Shown here in pieces: positions 1 to 12,700 of a stretch of 64,000 nt of DNA. The stretch is from Mactromeris polynyma. Its lineage: Eukaryota > Mollusca > Bivalvia > Venerida > Mactridae. The number at the start of each line of letters is the position of its first letter. Within the stretch, counting starts at the first letter, position 1. A program made the translations under genes and the position numbers. The notes beneath the pieces were generated by a model. The model saw only the letters and a list, made by a program, of their open reading frames with translations. It ran no database searches and had not been told where the DNA came from. The stretch lies in assembly GCA_032209605.1 (NCBI GenBank), contig JASFXZ010000005.1, forward strand, positions 17,722,860 through 17,786,859. Direction: 5' to 3'.

Positions 1-618
1 TATCCCATCTTCATGAAACTTGGTCAGAATATGTTTCTGCATTATATCTTAGACAAATGTCAATAGATTCATAGCTCAGGATGACAAATATGGCTTTAAT
101 CAATTTCCACATTAACCCCTTGTTACATTCTTGTGTAGACAAATTATATATTTTTTTGTTAAAAAAGTACATTTTAATAGTTAAGCATAATACAATTTTA
201 TCTGACGGTTGCTTTACTCTCAGTTGTTGTAGTATTGCACTATGCAAAGGGCGTTCGTATCTTTCAAGCTGACACAATTTGTGTGTAGTATATGTTGGAA
301 CTCTTGATAGATATAAAACTTTCATGATCAAGGGTCTCACTTATTCTTGAATTAGCAGGGAATTTGCCAAAAATAGACGGGGGTCTGGGGGCACTCCCCT
401 TGATTATGATCATTCATACAAGAAAAGTAGCCGGGTAATGATGCTTAAGTTACTGGGTAATTTTCCAGGCTCCCAGCTCTTAATGACACCCCTGCATGAA
501 TGATATCAACTGACCATGCTTAGTATATTTATGTACAAAAAGAATGTTGGTGTATGACTATTAATTGTGTTTAATTGATGGCTTGTAGGCTAGAACTTAT
601 ATTCTATTTGTCTTACAG
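1..618. other. intron (or upstream part) of UNC80 with degraded repeats
   Basis: No coding exon is supported here. The first 90 bases contain phrases such as 'catgaaacttggtcag' that recur in dispersed bivalve repeats, and 340-490 looks like old repeat sequence. The stretch ends in an AG acceptor (617-618) before the first exon I can support, so it is read as intron of the gene that continues to the right. The open frames here on both strands are short and match nothing I know. Confidence 0.5.
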
Positions 619-717
619 CCTAATATAATGATATCTGCGAATGTTCCCAGCGCAAAGAAGATTATTGTACATGGTCCAGATTTGACAAGTATACCATCAC
701 AGTTCCCAGTTCATGAG
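619..717 (+). CDS. UNC80: UNC80 exon 1 of the window
   Basis: Acceptor 'tcttacag' and donor 'gtgagt' border 99 nt of open frame (33 codons, phase 0 to 0) containing IIVHGPDLTSIPSQFPVHE. Earlier exons must lie left of the window. Whether an upstream exon was missed within 1-618 cannot be decided. Confidence 0.7.
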
Positions 718-3700
718 GTGAGTATTGTATACATTTCTGTATTTTCAGTCAAACCTAGTTCCATATGTCATATTCTGTCATGGTTAATGTCAACTATATT
801 TTTACACCTTAATGCAATCCACCCAATGCAGTAACCACCATCATGGAATGGAATTACTTTCAAAGACATGCCCAAGATTTTTTGTCGTCTACCATAAATA
901 TTCAGGCATTTGTTCATTTTAATACTCAATCTGTTAAATATTTATTGCAAAATTATGTATGAATTTTGTCTGTAATAAGGTTATGATACATCTTTTCTAA
1001 TTTTAGTTCTTGAATTGTAAGTGTACACATACATTTTAGTATAGTATGTGTATAAGGTATTATCCAAAACCCTGTCATTTAGCTTATTGCATAAATAGAA
1101 ATTGTATAATGAGCTGTAGGTCTGTTAAGGAGAATACTGTTCTCTGAAGTTTGTATGATGTGGTGTCTGGCATACTTTGATGAAGTAGGATGCGGTATAA
1201 GTTCTTAATATTCTCCTGTCTGTCTATGTTTTTAAATTATGCATTAACTTTTTGTTGTTTTTGGTCATGAAATTTGTAATAGTGCTCCAACTTTAGATGC
1301 GAAGGAAATTTCTTTCTGTATTTTTCAGTTCATAAGTCATTGAAATGTTATTATAGCTCATTCAATTTACCATTTTAAAACTTTATTTTCAGGACACACA
1401 ATTCAATGTAATTCACCAGGATAGTCTGGAGTTCTTCAATATACCTGAAGATGAACAAAACACTTACTTTCTGGTTGATACAAAGTCCAGTAAGTGGTTT
1501 GTCTTCTTTGTCTTATAACTGACGTTATCTTGTTACATGATAACAACCCATATCATTTTGTTTGAATAACATTGATCGTTGTCTAAGATTCTGCTCTAGA
1601 ATAAGATATTATGCTAGCTAGAATATTACAACTCTGCTACCATTAATATGAATAGTAAGTGTCAATACATAGGTGATTGTAATATTAGGTGAGGTTAACG
1701 TATGTCTCTAGAGACTGGCAGTATAATGGGATCACTTGCGATGGGTGGATGGTGGCAGCGACATCTATGACAGCTCTGGCAGTGGCAGTGATTTCCATAT
1801 CTACTCTTTAGCTCTACCAGTTTTTGTTGGAACTTCATAATATAATCTTGGTTACAATGTTCATACGCATAATATTTTGTTCAAGTTTGATAACCAGCCA
1901 AATTGCCCCTTGCACTCTGGAGTAATGTCCCTTGAATTATTGTATTCTCTAAACTTGGTCACAATGTTCATGGGCATATCAACTTGCTCAAGTTCAATAA
2001 CCTGCCAAATCGCGTCAGGCACTCTGGATTTTTACTTCAAACTGATATTGTTACAGTTAGGAGGTTTTGTCATTGAATCATATATAATCACAGGTATTGA
2101 ACACGCTTCGGTTTTTCTTTGCAGACCAAATCCACAACATGAATTCATATGTACGAGACTTCTACTTCTTCCGACGTAACTTTTACCCACAATTAAGTCT
2201 TGTACATATGGACCCTGATGAAGCGCAGGAGAACTTACAGAGACAGGCTTTATTGCTGAAATTTGGTGAGATTGGGAAAGTTCTGTTCACAGTATCAATC
2301 TTGCAGAGTACAAACACTCACCAGGTATGTGCAAGCGTTTGCTCAAATTTGTTACAGTCAGACCTCGTATATATTCAACAACCTTCTGTCCAAAAACTCG
2401 GTATCATCCTAAATAAATATCAGGTCCCGATATATCTTCTTAGACATGTCGAATTGAAATGGGTTATTCAAAATCATGTATTATTTGAAGAAAAATTTCG
2501 GACGCAATGTATTCGAAAGAAGGAGGTCTGACTGTATTTGATATTGGTTTTCATTGGTTAATGTCATTTGCCATACAATCTGTTCTTCGGGGAATATTTA
2601 TATAAAAACAATTTCACAGTAGACTATTTGAGAAACAAAACACCAAAAATATAGATATCTCATGTTATTATTCCGTTATATTCAGAAATTGAAACTCGCA
2701 GTAATATAATTCACACCATTATATAGAAAAATTTAATTCCCTACATCTTTTATATGCATGTAAAAATGATTAAACCAATACTGTGTTTACTGTTAATTCA
2801 TGTTGAAGAATACTGATGTCAGTCACCAATTATTTTCAAATTACCTGTATGGAGATAATCTGCACAATGTAACAAGTCTCTTATTGGGATACTGTAGGTA
2901 AAAATATATTAGGGTCTATGGATTAAAGGGTTAGATGTAGCTTTGTTCTTTTATTAACAGCTTCAAAACCACATTGGTTTCTTACATGAGGAACTGGTCA
3001 AGTTACCATCATTTCCTAGGAAATCACTGGATGCAGAGTTCAGCTTGTATGATGGTAGTTTAGGCAAGGTAAATATTAGTGTTCATCTTAGAAATTATAA
3101 ACACTCTTAGATCTTAATGATAGGAACATGCTGAATTTCTCTTTTATAAGTAAATAATTACCTATTTTACTTATATGAAGTTGAAAAACATCCTAGTTGG
3201 TGTAAATGAAAGTTTCTAAGGAAAGAGTTCATTGAGCAAGAATTAAATGCTCCAACAATAGGGTTTAATGCTCTAGGGGTATTCGACACCAGATAGTGGT
3301 GAACACAGGTTCTTCATGTGTCTTCTTACATCCTGAATTACACACAAGTACTGGTTAGAATCCAGGCACCAGACATCAAGGGCATTTAAAATAAGTTGTA
3401 TGGACTATTTTTTGGAATGGATGTATAATAAATCAGTTTAAACTAAATCAAAGTGATGCTTCTTGCCCCTATTCATTGTAAGTATGCTTTCTCTAAAATT
3501 TGTTTATTTGTCCCCAGGAATTGTTTGGCTTGGATACTTTGCACAAGTTTTCATGGATCAAGTTGATGGATAGAATGTTCACATTGATGACAAGTACATT
3601 TAATTGGACACAGGATCTTTGTCTGTTTCTGAATGTGATTAATGGCTGTATAATATTACATTGTGAAGATGCTGCCATATTCCGAAAGTGTCTTGCTACT

Positions 3701-6700
3701 GTTATGAATACTAGTATTCGTTTCAAGCATATTTTCTCAATGAATGGGTAAGTGTTGAATGCTTCACATCATATTTTGACTGACAGACAAGACACCTATA
3801 CTTAGGCTTAATCTGACTTACATAAAATATCCCTGAAAGGAGTAACCTAATGACAACCCTTTCAAGTTCAACATCGTGAATAACAGGATTCCAAAATAAT
3901 GCTATTATTATTTGAGACAATCAAAGTACTCATTTCAGTAGGTTTTTGGCTTATTCTTTAACACTGAGTGTTTTATGTGATCTTAAAACTGTCTTTTTTC
4001 CATTCTCCATCAGATTTATTGTTATATATTATTTGCAGATACAATGAAGCTTGAGTTGGTTGTAATGAAGGTTTTGATTTATCTTTCTTCATTGATTAAA
4101 ATTTAGCATTTTATAAAGAAACCTCTTGTTAAATTATGTATTTCGTTTGTGTGATTACTAAAGATTCTCCAATGTTATTTCAGGTTTTTGTATGTTGTTC
4201 CAACATTGCTAAGGACTTATAGCAATCACCAGCCTAACCCACTGATATGTAAAGCCATACAGTTTGTGTGTAGACAGTTTTATATACTGCATAGGAAACC
4301 ATTCATGCTACAGGTAAATGATGCATGTTTTAAACAATTTCATCTGATTCTAATTGTCTGGTATTTCATGTTGCGTTTTGTTTCCTCACACCTGTGTGAT
4401 GGGCACTTTGATTTATTTCTACACATTTCTTCTATATTGTGCTCAAACATATAGTATCAGTCGAAGTCATTGTTAAAATAATTAAAAAACGGACAAGAAT
4501 GCTACATGTCAGAAACAATTAAAGAATTATTCTGTACCAATTGCAAGAAAGGAATCAGGTGTATATGAAATCGGTAAATACTTTTATCCTTCTTTCCACA
4601 TGAAGACATGTTTTGAAGGTAATTATCAGACAGTGAGGCAGTTTTTTTTGTAGGTGTGTAACTATAATGATGTCCCAGCTCCTAGCTGATATTGTTACAT
4701 TTAAAGCGCATCAAAAATAAACACCATTGAAGGTTCCATGCTCGTTTATTCCAGAACTAACCTCTAAACTAAAGTAACTTAGATAATTTGTATAAACATA
4801 ACATACAGAAGACAATAGCAGTTATCTCCCCTACATTAGCATAATACACAATACATAGTTCCCACATCTACAATATTTACCTCCCTTGTTCTCAACTGTC
4901 GGCCATTTTGATAGGCAAACCTTTTAAACCCTTATAGGAGTAATTTCCAAATATGTGATAATTGAGAAATATCAAGAGAATTTGCATGTGACAACCACTT
5001 TTTCTTCAACTAACTGATCCAAATGCCCACATGAGCCTAATGAATAAGTTGTTTTTCATATATCGGATGAGTTTATCATCGTTTACATTATATTCCCCAT
5101 AAAGCAACTATCCCATGGTTCAGAAAAATTATAGAACTTAAAAGTAAATTAAGTATTGTGTATACTAACTTATTCTCTTTTCTCACCTAGCTTGATTTGT
5201 TTTACAAGGCATTCAATGTTTATGATTCCAGCTATTTGGAAGTCTTGCCCCTATTCTGGATTTCCAATCTGCAAGCTCTGGTCTAAAGGATACAACTAAG
5301 GTAGGGTAATCTTGGTGTATTTATTTCTGTAGTATGTATGTTCTGTATAACTATTCTGATTATCTTATGATGATATTGTTTTTCCTGTTTAAAAGGTGTT
5401 CATTACACTGAACTATGCAGATTTTCTGCCTCTCGGCTATAAGCATTCAATTTGTTAGGCTAGGTCTGTCAGGAATCAAAAGTAGGCATTATTTAAACAT
5501 TCTAGTATTAGTATTTATTTGGTATTCACAGTGTGTCAACCTGGGCCTTTAACATGCACTTTGTTATTCTATGAATTTGATACACAATAAAACCTCAATT
5601 ATAAGACCACCCTCGGGACACTTGAAAACCGGTCCTTTTATCAGGATTGTCTTAATATTGAGGTTGAATAAAGAGCAAAACAGTGAAAATCGACTTGAAA
5701 ATTGTGGTCTTAATTATGAGGTCTTATTATTGATGTGGTCTTTATGTGAGGATTTACTGTAATTTTATTTCTTATAACAAATCCAAGTTTAATATGCACA
5801 GCCAGATATCAATTGTCAGAATCCAAATACTGAAGATTGTTGTGTACTTACTTCGAATACATAAAGCTTTACTGATTTATAGGTGCAACCTGAATGCTTG
5901 TTTGACCTGTTGTTGTCATTAGAGAAAGATTCACCAGACCAGTTGAGTATATTAGATATGGTTGTGGGAGAGAAACCTTTCAAAGCACTGGTGAGTATTA
6001 ATTTCTATCAGATGGCTTAATCCTTTCATTAATAAATTATTATGAAAACCACAGTATTTTGGATTGGTATATCCCATCTGTATTAAACTTAGATATATGA
6101 TGTTCTATCAAAATATGCTACCTAATAATTTTGTAAAATGGCATGTCAATGCCTTCACACAGACATACTCTAAGACATTGCATTCTAACTTTCTTAAAAA
6201 CTTTCCTGAAAATACAAAACACGAGTCCGATATAGTTATTTCCTATGCTGGCGATTACTCGGCGCGTAGGTCAGGATAGAAAATACTGGTATCAGACACT
6301 TGTATTTTTGGTTTTGGTAAACATGTAAGAAAAGTGACAATGCAGTGTTATAGAGTACATCTGTATGAAGTAAATTACCACCAATTTTCTTACATTTATC
6401 ACTACGAATTTTTTGTCAAAAAAATAAGACTGTGTACCGTTAAAGGTATCATTCTTAAAATGTACAAACTCTGTAGAAACTATGTGATTCACTGATTGGT
6501 TTGTTTAGTTTTAGAATACCAATTCTGTATTGGCAGTTTGTTGTTACTGTCACTCAACCATTGCTGCTTTCAAAGGCTTGTATGACCATAATTATAAAAA
6601 AGAGACATGTTATATTCATGTGAACTTACTTTGCTCATTTGTCCCGCCTGTTACAGTAAACTCCCAGAAAACAGTTAACTCCCAGAAAACCAGACCCTGT

Positions 6701-9700
6701 CCGGACATGGTGAAAAGTCCGGTTTTCTGAGAGTTTCCAGGAAACTTATCATTAGATCACACTTTCCTTAGATTCTGCCTTCTTGAATGACTGTTTAATC
6801 TGCTGCATGTACATGGTATTTTTCAGGATTTTTGTTACGAAAATGACCCAGATACGTTCAAAGTGTTAGATGTAATAGATATGTGTGTCACTGTGGTTGT
6901 GTATTCCCCGGACTCGTTCAGAAGTGTACAAATGCTGGTAAGACATTTTGTGCTTAACAAACAAATTTTTAGGGATCATGCAGTTAAAGCATTGTCTGTT
7001 TATTAATTTTCGAAATCTTCAAAAAAGTTTAACATTGCTTTGGTGGCATTTTTGATTCTGAATCCTTTTTGGACAAGTATAGTTCAGAGCATAATTTTCA
7101 AAATGATTCACTTATTCTGTTTCCTAACTTGCTTGACATTCTTCTCAAGTAAATGCTTTATTTCTAAATTAATTGATTATAATCATTACAGTATAAATAA
7201 ATAAAGGTCTGTGTAAGTCTTTAAATGCTGTATATATGCTCTGTTACAACCCGTTTTGCAATAAAAACGCATTTTGCAATAAAAAATTTAAATCGCTAAA
7301 AAAGCATATCTAGAACCTTTAACAGTTGTATATATGTATGATAATACTAAAAATATATGCGCGACTCATATAACTCATATACTATAACAATTAGACGATA
7401 TTCATATTCGACGCATTTTGCAATAAAAATTTCACACTCGTCAACGCGTTTTGCAATAAAAAATTTAAATCGCTAAAACCGCAAGTGTTGTGTCTGAAAC
7501 AGTCGTATATATGTATAATAATACAAAAAAGATATGTGCGACACATATAACCCAAGATAGATAACACTTAGACGAGATTTATGTTCAACGCATTTTGCAA
7601 TAAAAAATTCACATTCGTCAACGCGTTTTGCAATAAAAAATTTAAATCGCTAAAACCGCAAGTGTTGTGTCTGAAACAGTCGTTTATATGTATAATTATA
7701 CAAAAAATATATGTGCGACACAAATAACCCATGATAGATAACACTTAGACGAGATTTATGTTCAACGCATTTTGCAATAAAAATTTCACATTCGTCAACG
7801 CGTTTTGCAATAAAAAATTTAAATCGCTAAACCGCATGTGTAGTGTCTTAAACAGTCGTATATATGTATAATTATACAAAAAATATATGTGCGACACATA
7901 TAACCCAATATAGATAACACTTAGACGAGATTTATGTTCAACGCATTTTGCAATAAAAATTTCACATTCGTCAATGCGTTTTGCAATAAAAAATTTAAAT
8001 CGCTAAAACCGCATGTGTAGTGTCTTAAACAGTCGTATATATGTATAATTATGCAAAAAATATATGTGCGACTCATATAACCCAAGATATATAACACTTA
8101 GACGAGATTTATGTTCAACGCATTTTGCAATAAAAATTTCACATTCGTCAACGCGTTTTGCAATAAAAAATTTAAATCGCTAAAACCGCAAGTGTTGTGT
8201 CTGAAACAGTCGTATATATGTATAATTATACAAAAAAGATATGTGCGACACATATAACCCAATATAGATAACACTTAGACGAGATTTATGTTCAACGCAT
8301 TTTGCAATAAAAATTTCACATTCGTCAACGCGTTTTGCAATAAAAAATTTAAATCGCTAAAACCGCATGAGTAGTGTCTTAAACAGTCGTATATATGTAT
8401 AATTATGCAAAAAATATATGAGCGACACATATAACCCAAGATATATAACACTTAGACGAGATTTATGTTCAACGCATTTTGCAATAAAAATTTCACATTC
8501 GTCAATGCGTTTTGCAATAAAAAATTTAAATCGCTAAAACCGCATGTGTAGTGTCTTAAACAGTCGTATATATGTATAATTATGCAAAAAATATATGTGC
8601 GACTCATATAACCCAAGATATATAACACTTAGACGAGATTTATGTTCAACGCATTTTGCAATAAAAATTTCACATTCGTCAACGCGTTTTGCAATAAAAA
8701 ATTTAAATCGCTAAAACCGCAAGTGTTGTGTCTGAAACAGTCGTATATATGTATAATTATACAAAAAAGATATGTGCGACACATATAACCCAATATAGAT
8801 AACACTTAGACGAGATTTATGTTCAACGCATTTTGCAATAAAAATTTCACATTCGTCAACGCGTTTTGCAATAAAAAATTTAAATCGCTAAAACCGCATG
8901 AGTAGTGTCTTAAACAGTCGTATATATGTATAATTATGCAAAAAATATATGAGCGACACATATAACCCAAGATATATAACACTTAGACGAGATTTATGTT
9001 CAACGCATTTTGCAATAAAAATTTCACATTCGTCAACGCGTTTTGCAATAAAAAATTTAAATCGCTAAAACCGCAAGTGTTGTGTCTGAAACAGTCGTAT
9101 ATATGTATAATTATACAAAAAATATATGTGCGACACAAATAACCCACGATAGATAACACTTAAACGAGATTTATGTTCAACGCATTTTGCAATAAAAATT
9201 TCACATTCGTCAACGCGTTTTGCAATAAAAAAATTAAATCGCTAAAACCGGATGTGTTGTGTCTGAAACAGTCGTATACATGTATAATAATACAAAAAAT
9301 ATATGTGCGACTCATATAACTCATATACTATAACAATTAGACGATATTCATATTCGAGGCATTTTGCAATAAAAATTTCACACTCGTCAACGCGTTTTGC
9401 AATAAAAAATTTAAATCGCTAAAACCGCAAGTGTTGTGTCTGAAACAGTCGTATATATGTATAATAATACAAAAAAGATATGTGCGACACATATAACCCA
9501 AGATAGATAACACTTAGAGACGAGATTTATGTTCAACGCATTTTGCAATAAAAATTTCACATTCGTCAACGCGTTTTGCAATAAAAAATTTAAATCGCTA
9601 AAACCGCATGTGTAGTGTCTTAAACAGTCGTATATATGTATAATTATACAAAAAATATATGTGCGACACATATAACCCAATATAGATAACACTTAGACGA

Positions 9701-12700
9701 GATTTATGTTCAACGCATTTTGCAATAAAAATTTCACATTCGTCAACGCGTTTTGCAATAAAAAATTTAAATCGCTAAAACCGCATGAGTAGTGTCTTAA
9801 ACAGTCGTATATATGTATAATTATGCAAAAAATATATGAGCGACACATATAACCCAAGATATATAACACTTAGACGAGATTTATGTTCAACGCATTTTGC
9901 AATAAAAATTTCACATTCGTCAACGCGTTTTGCAATAAAAAATTTAAATCGCTAAAACCGCAAGTGTTGTGTCTGAAACAGTCGTATATATGTATAATTA
10001 TACAAAAAATATATGTGCGACACAAATAACCCACGATAGATAACACTTAAACGAGATTTATGTTCAACGCATTTTGCAATAAAAATTTCACATTCGTCAA
10101 CGCGTTTTGCAATAAAAAAATTAAATCGCTAAAACCGGATGTGTTGTGTCTGAAACAGTCGTATACATGTATAATAATACAAAAAATATATGTGCGACTC
10201 ATATAACTCATATACTATAACAATTAGACGATATTCATATTCGAGGCATTTTGCAATAAAAATTTCACACTCGTCAACGCGTTTTGCAATAAAAAATTTA
10301 AATCGCTAAAACCGCAAGTGTTGTGTCTGAAACAGTCGTATATATGTATAATAATACAAAAAAGATATGTGCGACACATATAACCCAAGATAGATAACAC
10401 TTAGAGACGAGATTTATGTTCAACGCATTTTGCAATAAAAATTTCACATTCGTCAACGCGTTTTGCAATAAAAAATTTAAATCGCTAAAACCGCATGTGT
10501 AGTGTCTTAAACAGTCGTATATATGTATAATTATACAAAAAATATATGTGCGACACATATAACCCAATATAGATAACACTTAGACGAGATTTATGTTCAA
10601 CGCATTTTGCAATAAAAATTTCACATTCGTCAACGCGTTTTGCAATAAAAAATTTAAATCGCTAAAACCGCATGTGTAGTGTCTTAAACAGTCGTATATA
10701 TGTATAATTATGCAAAAAATATATGTGCGACACATATAACCCAAGATATATAACACTTAGACGAGATTTATGTTCAACGCATTTTGCAATAAAAATTTCA
10801 CATTCGTCAACGCGTTTTGCAATAAAAAATTTAAATCGCTAAAACCGCAAGTGTTGTGTCTGAAACAGTCGTATATATGTATAATTATACAAAAAATATA
10901 TGTGCGACACATATAACCCAATATAGATAACACTTAGACGAGATTTATGTTCAACGCATTTTGCAATAAAAATTTCACATTCGTCAACGCATTTTGCAAT
11001 ACAAAATTTAAATCGCTAAAACCGCATGTGTAGTGTCTTAAACAGTCGTATATATGTATAATTATGCAAAAAATATATGTGCGACACATATAACCCAAGA
11101 TAGATAACACTTAGACGAGATTTATGTTCAACGTATTTTGCAATAAAAATTTCACATTCGTCAACGCGTTTTGCAATAAAAAATTTAAATCGCTAAAACC
11201 GCATGTGTAGTGTCTTAAACAGTCGTATATATGTATAATTATGCAAAAAATATATGTGCGACACATATAGCCCAAGATATATAACAATTAGACGAGATTT
11301 ATGTTCAACGCATCTTGCAATAAAAATTTCACATTCGTCAACGCGTTTTGCAATAAAAAGTTTTAATCGCTAAAACCGCAAGTGTTGTGTCTGAAACAGT
11401 CGTATATATGTATAATTATACAAAAAATATATGTGCGACACATATAACCCAATATAGATAACACTTAGACGAGATTTATGTTCAACGCATTTTGCAATAA
11501 AAATTTCATATTCGTCAACGCGTTTTGCAATAAAAAATTTAAATCGCTAAAACCGCATGTGTAGTGTCTTAAACAGTCGTATATATGTATAATTATGCAA
11601 AAAATATATGTGCGACACATATAACCCAAGATAGCTAACACTTAGACGAGATTTATGTTCAACGCATTTTGCAATAAAAATTTCACATTCGTCAACGCGT
11701 TTTGCAATAAAAAATTTAAATCGCTAAAACCGCATGTGTAGTGTCTTAAACAGTCGTATATATGTATAATAATACAAAAAGATATGTGCGTCACATATAA
11801 CCCAAGATATATAACACTTAGACGAGATTTATGTTCAACGCATTTTGCAATAAAAATTTCACATTCGTCAACGCGTTTTGCAATAAAAAATTTAAATCGC
11901 TAAAACCGCATGTGTAGTGTCTTAAACAGTCGTATATATGTATAATTATGCAAAAAATATATGTGCGACACATATAACCCAAGATATATAACACTTAGAC
12001 GAGATTTATGTTCAACGCATTTTGCAATAAAAATTTCACATTCGTCAACGCGTTTTGCAATAAAAAATTTAAATCGCTAAAACCGCATGTGTAGTGTCTT
12101 AAACAGTCGTATATATGTATAATAATACAAAAAAGATATGTGCGTCACATATAACCCAAGATATATAACACTTAGACGAGATTTATGTACAACGCATTTT
12201 GCAATAAAAATTTCACATTCGTCAACGCGTTTTGCAATAAAAAAATTAAATCGCTAAAACCGCATGTGTAGTGTCTTAAACAGTCGTATATATGTATAAT
12301 AATACAAAAAAGATATGTGCGACACATATAACCCAAGATAGATAACACTTAGACGAGATTTATGTTCAACGCATTTTGCAATAAAAATTTCACATTCGTC
12401 AACGCGTTTTGCAATAAAAAATTTAAATCGCTAAAACCGCAAGTGTTGTGTCTGAAACAGTCGTATATATGTATAATTATACAAAAAATATATGTGCGAC
12501 ACAAATAACCCACGATAGATAACACTTAGACGAGATTTATGTTCAACGCATTTTGCAATAAAAATTTCACATTCGTCAACGCGTTTTGCAATAAAAAATT
12601 TAAATCGCTAAAACCGCATGTGTAGTGTCTATAACAGTCGTATATATGTATAATAATACAAAAAAGATATGTGCGACACATATAACCCAATATAGATAAC

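Noticed and set aside
2097..2531. A separate 144-residue protein
   Set aside because: Residues from the 2125-2324 part belong to a UNC80 exon; the rest is read-through into both flanking introns.
5191..5300. UNC80 exon starting at 5191 after 'ctcacctag'
   Set aside because: That frame meets a stop before the donor; the acceptor at 5224-5231 gives an open, family-like exon in phase.
8130..8170. CENP-B box in the 177-bp unit, hinting at centromeric satellite
   Set aside because: 'ttcgtcaacgcgttttg' has the TTCG start but not the required CGGG part.
9411..10579. Two identical 93-codon minus-strand frames in the 177-bp array
   Set aside because: They are 887 bp apart and come from a duplicated five-unit block of the tandem array; there is no protein family character.
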